DNA of 64,000 nucleotides from Tribonema minus (Eukaryota > Sar > Xanthophyceae > Tribonematales > Tribonemataceae): the NCBI GenBank assembly GCA_017506865.1, contig JAFCMP010000017.1:124001-188000 (forward strand), given 5' to 3'. A program made the position numbers and the translations under genes. How positions within the stretch are numbered: position 1 is the stretch's first letter; the number at the start of each line of letters is the position of its first letter. Below, one piece after another: positions 33,058 through 43,947 of this stretch. The notes beneath the pieces were generated by a model, which did not search any database, was not told the origin of the DNA, and saw nothing but the letters and a program-made list of their open reading frames with translations.

Positions 33058-33906
33058 TCAGAACGTCATGTCGCGCGCTGTGGCGTCTGCGGCCCTGTCA
33101 AACTTGACGTCCGCGCGCAGCAACGCTGTGACGGTCTTGAACTTGGCGCGGCAGCTCGCCACACGCGCGACCAGGTCCTCGTCCATGGTGTTCTCTCGTG
33201 GCACCGCCATGGCCATGTCTGCTACCGCCTGTAAACACACAGGCCGCCGCCCCAAGAATTTGAGCCCAGGGCATTCCAAGAGCAGACGCGCAAAAGAACA
33301 GTTTGAACTCGTAGCATTGAGAGGGCGAAGGCGTGAAGGGCAAGAAGTGGGGTCCACATTGGGGGAAGCACATGTGACCAGTGGGAACGCAGGCAAACAA
33401 TGCGTGAACATGGCGCTGTTGTGTGACCTGCTGGCTTGCAATTGGGCATAATTGGGCAAGTGATGGTCAGGTACCGGTGGCCTGCAGGGAGAACGCCTGA
33501 TCACAATGCCGCCAAACTATAATGAGCCCAGACTGAAAAGGCGATCGCTTGCAACAACACATGACAGCAGCAACACCATCAGCAGGCCACAAATCTCTCC
33601 TCATTAGCTACAGAGCTACTTCAAAAAGGGCACCTGCATGGATGCCATTAGCTTGTCGCTGGCTTTCGTCAGCTCTGGCCGCAGCGCCGACGTCACGCCG
33701 TCATTGTCCCGCAGCAGCGCCAGCCACGCCATGCAACATCCCCTGTAGAACCCCATCTCAGCCGCCAGCTCGTGGCCCTTCTGCCTTCCCATGGCGCGAC
33801 CCTCTGTCATACCCTCAGCACGCCCTGCGCGCTCCCCTTCCACTCGCCCTCGCTCCGATGCCGCACCATCCACATCCACAGTGGCCGAGAACAGGTCAAG
33901 CTCCAT
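33058..33906 (-). CDS. LTO1: LTO1/ORAOV1 homolog (ABCE1 Fe-S maturation)
   Basis: Adaptor that with YAE1 brings the ribosome-recycling ATPase ABCE1/Rli1 to the cytosolic Fe-S assembly machinery. Exons 33634-33906 and 33058-33228 join in phase 0 to 147 residues (human 137). Residues 13-53 carry the family's glycine-every-fourth pattern (SERGRVEGERAGRAEGMTEG and onward) ending in ELAAEMGFYRG. The second exon holds the helical DEDLVARVASCRAKFKTV segment seen in human LTO1. The protein ends in M-T-F. Proteins served by the CIA targeting complex often end in a short motif with a terminal Trp or Phe, so the terminal Phe is suggestive. ATG 33906 is the first codon of the open frame. Confidence 0.9.
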
Positions 33907-36156
33907 TTTGTACTACGTACACGTTGCTGTGCACCTTGATTCCAGGAAGTTCGCTACTTCAAGTCCCCACCGAAGAATAAATGCTGTAGTGGTAGTGGTA
34001 GTGAGTCGCACACTCACCAGAGGTCGTGTCAGCAGCAACTTCTCGTCGAGTGGCTGTCGGATAGCGCCGGAGTGTCCACGAGGCTCCGACAGAGGTTGGT
34101 GTCCACGAGGCTCCGAAGTTGTGTGTTTACGCTACCCTACACAAGCATAGCCAAAGAGGGTTGTTTTCAGGCAATCGTTTTGTGACCGGGCATACACCCG
34201 CAGGCGCAAGTCTGCAAAATCCAGCAATGATACCAATGTGCGCTCGCAGTGGTGTCACAACAAACAGGAGCTCGATTTGGGAGAAAATACAGCGTCAAAA
34301 GCAGGAGAAGGTGCCACAATGCTTGCAGGTAGCAGATGACAGTGCGCATTACAAAACGATTCTGTTCTGCTGTGGTTTGAGGCCCGCGGTTGCTGCTGTC
34401 GGCGTTGCATGCTTTCGGAAAGCGACTTGTATGTGAACATGCCCGCCACACTTGAAGTACCGTTTACTGTTGTCATTGCATGTCATGCAATGCTCTTCTT
34501 GGCCTGAACTCCACGTCGGGCGCCGACACCAAAGCAATGATATCCAAACTGCAGTTGTGTAGATGGTCGAACACTGACAGTGCACTCAAAATGCAAGAAA
34601 ACTTCATGCAATCCCTTGCGTAGAGAGCGGAGTTCTGATGACGCACACCAAATTGCAGATGTGTGCGCAGAACTCCGAGCGCTGATGATGATGACGCGAC
34701 AATTGGGCGTCCTTAGAAAAGCTGCAATTCACTTGCCTAGCTGGGTATCCTTGGGACACCAGCGACACACTTGTTGTAGCCAAAGCTGCGCTCCAAGCAC
34801 ATCTGATTATCGTTGACATTGTGCTACTGTAATGAGTTTCTCAAGTGTGTCATAGGCTAGCGTCAGACGCACGTGGCATGCAGACAAGCTGATGTGGTTG
34901 CACTGGCTCTAGAAAAATACATTGGACCACCACCGCGTCTCTGGTGATGAATAATCCTCGTCTGTGTTGACGCGACGCAGGTGTCTTCAAGTTGGTGCTG
35001 GGCTCCGTATTGTTCTCTGACAGCTGAAAAACTCAAGTGTGCTGTTGTTGAGAGTGTCGGCCAGCTCGGTTGCCCACCAGCTCCATTTCAGGCAATTTGA
35101 GCCCTTGAGCAGCTCTACTCTGACCGTGAACCGCCCAACCTCCCCCTCCCGAGCACGTGCCATGCTTTTGAAGTTGTTTGCTTGCAACTTTGAGGGGGTT
35201 GCCTTTGAGATGAATTCATGAACTTTGTGGGCAATGTTGCTGCAAATGGGTTGGCAGGTCGCGGTTCGATGATGCGTAGTTTCCTACACGTTGATTGCGG
35301 CGTCTCAAGAAACACAACAAGAGAGAGAAAACACAATTCAGGCAGATATCCTCTGCGCTGTTGTCGTTGCCCACTTGGCCTACCTGTACAGCCCAATGCA
35401 TGGGCGGGGGCCTCCCGTCAGTCTAGCTCCAGGTACATAGAGAAGTGGCAATCGCTCTCAGCTCTGATCAACTAGGCCATGGGGCTAGAATTACGAATGT
35501 GAGATAGTGTACACTTGGAAATTATATACAGTAGTCATCTTCACAACTCAGGTACATACTCCTCAAGCCGCAAAAGCAGTGCCTGCCTGGTGACAAGGCT
35601 TTGAATATGTAGCAGGGAGCATTGTATCATGCACATCACAGTGCCAGCCTGCTTTTTCAAGTCGCATGCTGCATGTGGCCATGTGTTCTCTTCAATGCAA
35701 TGACAAATAAATTCAAGCAACGACATCAAACCCCTTGTATTCCAAAGGATCCCATTACTTGAGAAGGAGGAATTGGCCAGAAACTTGTGATCCGCCATAA
35801 TGTTTTCCACCAAACACCACGTGAAATTCCCCGCCAATCCGTGCTCACATGTGGCCGAAAGCATCACACACGGCCGACATTGCGTGTAAGCGCCAGCTAG
35901 GCCGCCAACGACTTGCACACCCGGAACGCTGCGAGACAACACCCACGACTCCTCACTCAGACCAAGGCCAATCACACACATACACACACGCGCACATCCC
36001 CATGACACACACATGACACGCGCTTACACGCCGGCAATGCCAGCGTGCGCGCACATCAGCAATGCACAACCTCCGTCGGTCCCCTTCCCGTGTGCCTGGG
36101 CCGTTCCCGATGCTGCGCTCTGCGCGTACTCTCAATGGGCTGCGCAGTCATTGCTC
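33907..36156. other. Gene-poor interval upstream of LTO1
   Basis: 2.25 kb between the LTO1 start and the stop of the next minus-strand gene. No family-level similarity was recognised. It contains a short direct repeat of GTCCACGAGGCTCCGA (about 34073 and 34101) and a 157-codon open frame at 35541-36014 described separately. Confidence 0.5.
35541..36014 (-). CDS. Doubtful 157-codon open frame
   Basis: An uninterrupted minus-strand frame just beyond the stop of the ATPase-like gene, rich in Cys, Leu and His, with no recognised domain or repeat. Base composition is near 50% GC, unlike the GC-rich exons around it. It may be 3' UTR sequence open by chance, or a single-exon gene. Nothing supports a function. 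Confidence 0.15.
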   Translation of the reverse strand: MCVSWGCARVCMCVIGLGLSEESWVLSRSVPGVQVVGGLAGAYTQCRPCVMLSATCEHGLAGNFTWCLVENIMADHKFLANSSFSSNGILWNTRGLMSLLEFICHCIEENTWPHAACDLKKQAGTVMCMIQCSLLHIQSLVTRQALLLRLEEYVPEL

Positions 36157-39100
36157 TCACGCACGCTCATCCTCCCCCCCCCCCCCCCCTTCCTGAGCCA
36201 TGACATGAAAGAGCTTGCGCATGTGGCTCTGCAGCATGACCTCCATCGCCGCCTCGTGCGCCTTGTCGTGGGCTGCGGAGACATTGTGCGCCAGCTCATG
36301 GCAGAATGTGACAAACCAGAAGTTGATGCGGTCCATGGCGGCATCGCGAGCGCTGTCGCTGCCGCCGCCGCTGCTGTCGCCGCTGCCGCCGCCGCCGCTG
36401 CCGCCGCCGCCGCTGCCGCTGCAGCCGCTGCCGCCGCCGCTGCCGCTGCCGCTGCCGCCGCCGCCGCCGCTGCTCTCCAGCGAGTGCTGCCTGATCCAGT
36501 ACTCTATGTTGAAGAAGAGTGAGCCGCCGTTGTTGAAGGCGATCACTTCGCTCTCCTCCTCCCAGAACAGGCGCAGCGGCGTCGCGTGGCAGCAGCGCGA
36601 ACACGCACACCGCGAGCACGTCCGTCAGCAGCGCCCAAAGCGCGGATGCGATGCGCGCCGCCAGCCCCGGCGAGCACGACGGCGGCACGAAGATGGGCGC
36701 GCCGTGCAGCGCCGCGACGCCGTGGCCGTGCAGCGCCACCAGCGACACGCACCTGCAGGCGTCGCAGACCGCCGCCGCCGCCGCCGGGCGGCGGCGCGAG
36801 CGGCGCGTTTATCAGCGTGTCGAACACGACGGCGTTGGACCACACGTCGCTGAGGCCGCCGAGGCACTTTGCGAGAATGCGCTGTGCCTGCTGCCGCTGC
36901 TCCTCCGCGGTCCCCACGCGCGGCGAACGCGCGCCGGTGGCGGCAGCGTTGCCAGCTGCTGCGCTGCTGCCCCCTCCCGCTGCGTTCGCGCTGCCGCCGC
37001 CGCCACAAACGCCGTCACCGCTGCCACTGGCGCCGCCGCTGCAGCCGCTGCAGCTGCTGCCGTAATGCGGCGCACGCGGCGCTGGCGGCGGCGCCGCTGT
37101 CGGCTCACGAGCAGGCTTCCAGGCGCTCTTCACAGCGGGCGGCGCCGCCGGCGCCGCATCCGCTGCTGCCGTCACTGGCGCCGCTGGCAGGTTCCCCGGC
37201 AGCTGGCCGAGGCAACGGTGCAGCAGAGCGCGCTCGCGGCGGCGGCGCTCCGGCTCGTTGCCGCGGAAGACGGCCTTCAGGACCTCCTCGACGAAGACGG
37301 CGCGGACGCAGCCGCACGCGCGCGCGTCGCCCTCGCACGCGTCGGCGCCCTCCCTCTCCAGCTTGGCGTGCACGGCGGTGCCGAAGGGCGCGTCGAAGAA
37401 GAAGAAGTCGCCGTTGACGACGAGCACTGCCGCGCCACGCGCATCGTCAGTACAACCACCGTGTTGGAGCCCGCGCCGAGGCGCCGAAACAGAATGTCGG
37501 AGAAGAAGGCGGCGTGCGGCACGCACACGCGGCGTGCGAGCGCGACCAGCTCGCCGCGGAAGCGCCGCTGCGCGTCGCCGGCGGGCTCCGCGTGCGGCGC
37601 CGCCAGCACGGCCTCGCGCCGCTTCGCCCACAGCGCCTGCGCGGTCGTGGGGCACGCGGGCGCGCTCTGCAGAGCGGCGAGCAGCGGCCGCTCGACGTAC
37701 ACCACCTTGAAGCCGAGGTACACGGCGTCCTTGGCAAAGTCGCTGGCGTCGGCGCCGACCAAAACGGGCACGACGCCGTCGTCCGCCTCGCCGAACTGCG
37801 CTGAAACGTGCGCGTAGAGCGCGCTGTGGAAGGCGTGCGCGTCGCCGCCCGTGTACGTCCCCAGCCCCGCCAGTGCTGACCACGGGCGGTGCAGCTCCGC
37901 GCAGATGAGGTCGAGGGCGGGGGCGCGCTGCGCGCTGCGCGCGTCGCGCGCCGGCAGCGCCGCCGCCATCATCGCCGCGCCGCTGACGCCGAACACGATG
38001 GCGGCGCTGCAGAGGCGCAGGTCGCTGCGGTCGCGCGTGAGCCCGAGCTCGCGGTACGTCGCCGCGGGCCCCGTGTAGTTGATGCCGAACGCCGCGAGGT
38101 GCGCGGGGTCGGCGCGCTTGACGCGGATGCCGTGCACGAAGACGGCGCCGCGGTGGCGCGCGGCCGTGAGCAGCTCCACGGTCGACGCCGGGAAGTCGTC
38201 GCGGCTCAGCAGCGACGGGCGCGCTGAGCGCTGCTGCAGGAATAGGAAGTCCTCCGCGTCGAGCCGCGCGCGCAGGCCGCGCGCGACGAGCGTCGTGGCG
38301 TCGCACGCGACGGCGGCGGCGGCGACGCGCACCACGAGCGTGCGCGCGGCTGCCGCGGCGACGCCGCCGAGCGCCGCCATTTGCTCGTGCGCAAAGGTCC
38401 AGAGGCGCGCGCCCGTCGCCGCCACCACGCGCGCGCCGCCGGCCGTCACCCTGTTGATCTCCACCTTCATGCCCTCGCCGAATGCGCCGGCGTGCGCGGC
38501 CGTGCTGCCGTGCTCGCTGACGCCGAGCACCAGGACGTCCGCAGGCAGCTGCGTGCCGTAGTTTGTGAGCTGTATGGTCCATGTGTTGCTGAGCGCGTCG
38601 CGCCACTCGCAGATGTAACCGAGGCCCCAGCTCCGCTGCTGCGGTGCGGCGGCGTCGGCTGGCTGGGGGTAGTCCTGCAATGGCAGGCGCGTAGGGGAGT
38701 CACGCTTGAAGTTGTGACAATGTTGAGGTGACAAGGCACTGCAAGCGCGGCGGTTATTGATTGAGCAGGTGAACATTGAAGCACACGTTTACCTGCTGAC
38801 TCTACACCTGCTAGGAGGGTCTTCTCCTTACTGAAACAGTACTAACAGTAGAAACCAGCACCAGGTGCCCCCGCGGACAACGGGGGTGGTGCTGCTGGCA
38901 CTGCTGCTAGAGCTGCCTCTCCTGCTGCTCCTACTGTAAGCATGCTCTACCCCATGCACGAGCAGTCTATACACATCCAAGCACACATGCATGTTGCCGC
39001 CTTGCTTTTGTTGTCATTCATTGCTGCTGCTTCAACTGGCAGCAACTCACCGCGACCATGCCGTAAAACGCGAAGCTTTCGGTGCCGGTGTTTGGTTGCC

Positions 39101-39559
39101 ACAGCCTAAGTGTTGTCCCTAGTTGCTGAGACCAGGCACTGCATCTGTCATTGCGGCACAGGCACAGAAAAGGGCTTGGTGTGAGAGGCTGTTAGGTTGA
39201 AAGCCATGGCTGCTACAGCGACTTGGAGGTAGACTATTGTACAGCCCAGCCCAGCATCTGGAGGCACTCGGCAGGCTCTCAGCGCACGGCAACGTTAGAT
39301 TCTGCACTATGAAGGCTTGCCTGTCGAACCAGTTCTGCGTCAGCTCGCGGACGTGCCCAAAACCCTCGCTGTTGGCCATGTAGGTGGGTGCCATGTTTAG
39401 GCTGGCGCTGGTGCCGATTTGCAGCTCCGGTTTCCTCTGGCTTTCCGGCAGCGGTATGGGCGGAAAGTCAGCAGCAAAGGTGCTTATGCAGTGGGTGACA
39501 CTTGCAGGCGCGGGCCCCGCAAATGCCTCTATCTGCCGCACCTCTGGCGGGGCGTTCAT
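36157..39559 (-). pseudogene. NO VEIN-like GHKL ATPase with HELAH C-terminus, frame-broken
   Basis: Related to the large eukaryotic HSP90/histidine-kinase-type ATPases of the NO VEIN group. Exons 39321-39559 (GC donor), 39051-39105 and 38674 down to 36157 join in phase. The N-box ELTQNWFD (residues ~70-77) and the lid glycines AFGEGMKVE are intact. They are followed by LWTFAHEQ, GAVFVHGIRV, LTRDRSDL, GSNTVVVLT, NGDFFFFDAP, ALHGHGVAALHG, FVPPSCSPGLAARIA and FNNGGSLFFNIEYW. The end carries FWFVTFCHELAHN with HD and HE downstream, a zinc-protease-like HExxH. The large exon changes frame three times: near 37435, in the GGC run at ~36770-36795, and near 36590. No GT-AG interval of suitable length explains the shifts. 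A (Gly/Ser)n run at 36355-36475 precedes the HELAH motif. Either a decaying gene or local assembly indels. Confidence 0.72.
36355..36475 (-). repeat. GGC/AGC coding microsatellite
   Basis: Interrupted GGC and AGC units encoding a ~40-residue Gly/Ser run between the FNNGGSLFFNIEYW and HELAH parts of the ATPase-like protein. It would be a flexible linker in an otherwise conserved block. Confidence 0.85.
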
Positions 39560-42500
39560 CGACAGCCGACAGACAGCTCAACTGGTCGATCACGTGAGTA
39601 TCCCCTGCCAATGAGCTCAATGTTGCTGAGATTGGCGGCGGTGGTCACACAAGAGCAGCGGTTCTAGTTGTGCAGTCTTGACGTGATAGCAGTGGCATTG
39701 AGTCGCCGCGACGCCAGGCAGTCAGCAGTGATGTCCAAATACAACCCTCCGAGCAGAGCTTCTGGATCGCGCCCCCCCCCCCCTGCTGGCGGCCTAGTCC
39801 TGGTTTTGTGATCCAGTCAAGCGGAGGAACGGCGTCTGGTATAGCCCATCTTGAATCGCAGCTAGTAGCAGGGGTCGGGGTGGCACCCTGCCCGTCTGAA
39901 ACAATTTGAAGTAGGCGCGTCACCCGCTAACAGTGAGAACAGACCAGACGTGACGCTCCCCCCCTTCACAATTTGCAGTGCGATTCAAGTTGACAGCAAT
40001 ACGCAGCACACTATATTGATGCGGTGTCAGCTGTAGCCTGGCATTGAGGGCATCAAGAAGACCTCTTGCACTTTCAGAAGTGACTTGAAGCTGGATATTT
40101 GGTGAGCAGATTGCTGGCAGTCAACTCGTACATGGCTGCTTTTCTCTTCAGCGACGCAAGTATGCATTACATAGACGGTTTTCAAAAGCAGGTGTGTTGC
40201 TGGAGGACGAAGTCGACAATTTCAAGGGGGACGGCGCGGCGGCACCGCTTGCGGGGTATGAGCGGATGCGGCGAGAGGGAGAGGGGCGGAGTGCCCCGGT
40301 AGACATGCGGAGGTGGGTGATGGCGTTAGACTTGCAGCGCTTCTGCGGCTTCATGTTCAGGGACACGCACGGGGCGTGGGTCGCAGCGCCTGCTTCCCAG
40401 CAGCGCAAGTTGTGCAGGTGGAGGGGGGCCCAAAGAAACCAAAGTGCGACCCTCTGCTGCTGGTGCTGCTGGCGTTCGACGTCGTCACGGCGCACCCGCA
40501 GGCCGACGGCTTGGGCTTCGCCATACTCCTCAACGGAAGCATCGAACTGCTCAACGCACACTTCGTGCGCGGTGCACAGCACTTCCTGCAGCTCTCCACG
40601 CCCCGCTACCGCGGCACCGTCGCGTGCGGCAGGCACCTGGAGGGGGGGAATCGGCGTCGCGCTGGACAAGGGCGGCTCGTCGCGGTCAGCAAGCTCGTGC
40701 AGGACAACGACGGCGCGGTGCCGGGGCGCGCGCTGCTGATGGCCGTGCTCAGTGGCGGCACGCAGGCGGTGTGCCCCGGCACCGCGCTATCGTTGTCCTG
40801 CGGACCGCGACGATCCGCGCCTTGCGGCTGTCCGGCGCGACGCCGTTCCCCCCCCCCTCCAGGTGCCTGCCGCACGCGATGGTGCCGCGGTAGCGGGGCG
40901 TGGAGAGCTACAGGAAGTGCTGTGCGCCGCGCACGTAGCGTGCGTTGAGCAGCTCGATGCGTCCGTTGAGGAGTATGGCGAAGCCCAAGCCGTCGGCCTG
41001 CGGGTGCGCCGCGACGCCGCCGAACGCCAGCAGCACCAGCAGCAGAGGGTCGCGCTTTCATTTCTCCAACAGCGGTCCGGGCCCCCGCTCCACCTGCCGG
41101 AACTTGCGCTGCTGGGAAGCAGGCGCTGCGGACATGGTGACCCACGCCCTGCGCATGTTTCTGAACATGAAGCCGCAGAAGCGCTGCAAGTTCAACGCCA
41201 TCACCCACCTCCACATGTCTACGGGGCACTCCGCTACCTCCCCATCTCGCCGCATCCGCTCATAACCCGCAGGCGGTGCCGCCGCGCCGTCCCCCTTGGC
41301 GAGCCATCACAATTATACTCATTATCACCATCGCCTCGATATGTGCAGCATTACCACCATCAAAGCATGGTGCGCCAGCAGCTGAACTGCCTGCTCGCAG
41401 ATGCAAATGCCATGAGTGACTGCATCAAATGCAACATCATACCATTCATGTGAGCGTTGAGCACCGACAAAGGATGGAGCTCTGAATGCTTGTTTGAAAT
41501 GCATTGCCCAGGTACCTCCCTGGTCCTTGCATTGAAATTTCATCATTTTGTGACAGGTCATTATTGTTGTATTGCAGTGGCATCGCAGGCCTGTATGCCT
41601 ATACACGGTGTACCGCCAGGGACTACTTCCAGACTGAAACGTGTACCACTGCAGTGTGCAGCGCGCAGCTGGTCAGCGTCATTGGTAGCAGCAAACCTGC
41701 ACGTTGAAGTTGAAGCGCGTGCGCGCAGCAGGCGTCACAAACACTTGAAACCGTGCATTTTTAGTGCTGCATTGAGCAGGGTGCCTACTTCAGTTGCGCC
41801 TAGTACGGCAGCATCGATGCGTGCACTGGCGCAGCTCCGCAAAGCTGCACGTTGAAGTTGAAGTGCGCGCACGCGGAAGGATCGCAGTGCCGCCACCGCA
41901 GACACTGGAGATTTGCGGCTGTGCAGCTGACCGGCACGCCATCTTCGATGTACGTACGGCACAGGTATGCCAATTAGTGCAATGAAGCCTCTATGCAGAC
42001 CTGTATGCACGGCAGCGACGGCTGCGCTGCCACCAAAACTCTGCAGCGCTGCACACATACAGCCAATCTGGTAGCACACCATGCAGTTGTAGTATGTGGA
42101 CAGACACGAAGGACCGCAGCGCCGCACACACTTGAAAAATGATGCAGCCGAGCGGCGTGCCTTCTTCGATTCGCGTATGGCACATCAACACTCATTTGTA
42201 CAATGGTGCCGGTTCTGCAGACCCGCACAGCGGCAACACTGCAGCTTTGCAGACACAGCCACTTTTAAGTAGCACATCCATGCAGTTGAGGTAGGGAGGC
42301 GTACTTCATCAGCCGCATTGGAATCGGCAGCTAGAATGAGATGGAATGGCACCAACACGCTCAGCATGGAAAGTGCCGCAAGCGCCGCGTCAGCATGTTG
42401 CACAGGGCACTTCTGCACTCATCTTACAACACGCTGACCGCCTCTATACACACTGCTGTCGCTGCTCAACGATGCTGATGCCAGCATGATGAAACCATGA

Positions 42501-43947
42501 GCGGTGTTCTGCTGAAACATCTCCAGTCCACATAAAGCAGGCAATGGATGGTCATGAACCCTGATTGGAGCGAGATCAGCTCTAAGCATGTGAAACCGTT
42601 TCATACAGGCCACACTGTAAAGTAGATGTCAGGCGTCCTGGTGCAGAAGAAGCGGGCAGTACCATGTCAAATGAAGCCATTGCGGTGGCAGCACGCGCAG
42701 GCACCGCGCAACGCTTCGCACAGGTCTGCAAGCCACGTGTCGCTGTGCCGGCGTGCCAGCACCGCCGCTGGCAGGCTGCACTGGCCTGATGGAGCAACCT
42801 GAAGATTGACGTTCCCATTAACGTGATGGCAAATTCGCTGTCAGGCATGCAGCAGTGCTCCGCCGTGCTGGTGCGGTGCTGCCAGGCTCCAACAACGAGC
42901 AGGCCAGGCAATCGCAGCGCAAAAATGTGCGTGAGCATAGACTACGGCGTTTCGTACCTCATTGAATCTCAGCAAGTTCAAAGTGTGGTCCTCCTGAGGA
43001 GGAAGAAAAGCTCACAATTGAATTTTGTCTCAGGAGCCATTGCAGTCTGAGATGGAGCAGCCATTGGTTTCAACACGCCTGCACCATTCGCTGTAAACAA
43101 CACATTCAAGCTGGCCCACTCAAGCCAGTGCACGCTGTTCTTCAGCTGCCTTGAGGCCACATGCGTGCAAACTAAACTATGCAGCACAGATCAACGGCAG
43201 CAGATTTGGCACATCATGTATTATCCTGAGACATTTTCTTCATAAATGCAGTAAAACGCAGCACGTTGTCATACTCACACCCCGCGCCGCTTGATGTCAC
43301 CCTCTTTCAGTCTTACCAATGCAATCATTGCGCCCCCCCCTTGAGCGAGGTGTGCGTGTGTGTTGAAGTTCACTTCTGACACAGGAGGTGATCTGCTACT
43401 CCATTACCTACTGATCAATGTGCAAGACGACTTCACCAGTACGCCGCATTACAGTGTTGTACACCTATGCAGTTGCACGCATTGCTGCTTCTACATACCT
43501 GAGGCATTCGGGGCCCGCATAACATGCAACTACGGTAGCAATGCTGGTCCGAAATGACTCAGCCTCAGACTCGCCTGCGCGCCGCTGGCCGCGCAAAAAC
43601 GTCCACTAAATAAATCAGAAACGAAGGGCCAGCGCGCCATCACCAATGCCAATCTTGCAAAACCTGCTCGCCATGATGCCGCCGCTAGGGTTGCAACGAT
43701 GAACCTTGCAACAGGGTAAGGGTTACGGCAAGCCCTTGCGTTAGGGCTGATGGCGAATGCTGCATGAACCCTGCGTGACGCTGTGTCCCTAAACCAGCCT
43801 GCGTGTGGCCAGAAAGGGCAAGATCGCCCCTCTTACTCTGTCCCCGTCTCTTGCAACTGAGCACCGACCGGACATAAGGTATTGTAAAGTGACTGGAGGA
43901 GAGTTTGGCGGAGCCACGCAGAGCGTTCAGAGGCGCGCTTGCGTTTC
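39560..43947. other. Long gene-poor interval with an inverted repeat
   Basis: 4.4 kb upstream of the ATPase-like gene and downstream of the SMP-30-like gene. Apart from the inverted repeat at 40224-41297, no conserved domain is recognised. 41690-41875 repeats CTGCACGTTGAAGTTGAAG and similar segments twice. GGGTTAGGG-like fragments occur near 43685-43745. Confidence 0.5.
40224..41297. repeat. Large inverted repeat, ~0.5 kb arms
   Basis: Left arm 40224-40726 and right arm about 40772-41297 are reverse complements with scattered substitutions and small indels, separated by ~45 bases. Both arms are GC-rich, unlike the flanks. Read outward-in, each arm encodes similar peptides: RWVMAL(D/N)LQRFCGFMFR, then DPLLLVLLAF, then HPQADGLGFAILLNG and GRHLEGG. 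Only the left arm keeps the last part open, since the right has a stop after AQHFL. I do not recognise the domain. The left arm follows a plausible acceptor (AAAAGCAG at 40191). Confidence 0.85.

Noticed and set aside
35541..36014. 157-codon frame as part of the ATPase-like gene
   Set aside because: It lies beyond an in-frame stop, has no acceptor linking it to the HELAH exon and no known motif, so it is kept only as a doubtful frame.
36586..38561. Long plus-strand open frames opposite the ATPase-like exon
   Set aside because: They are Arg/Ala-rich antisense shadows. The minus strand holds the conserved GHKL and HELAH motifs.
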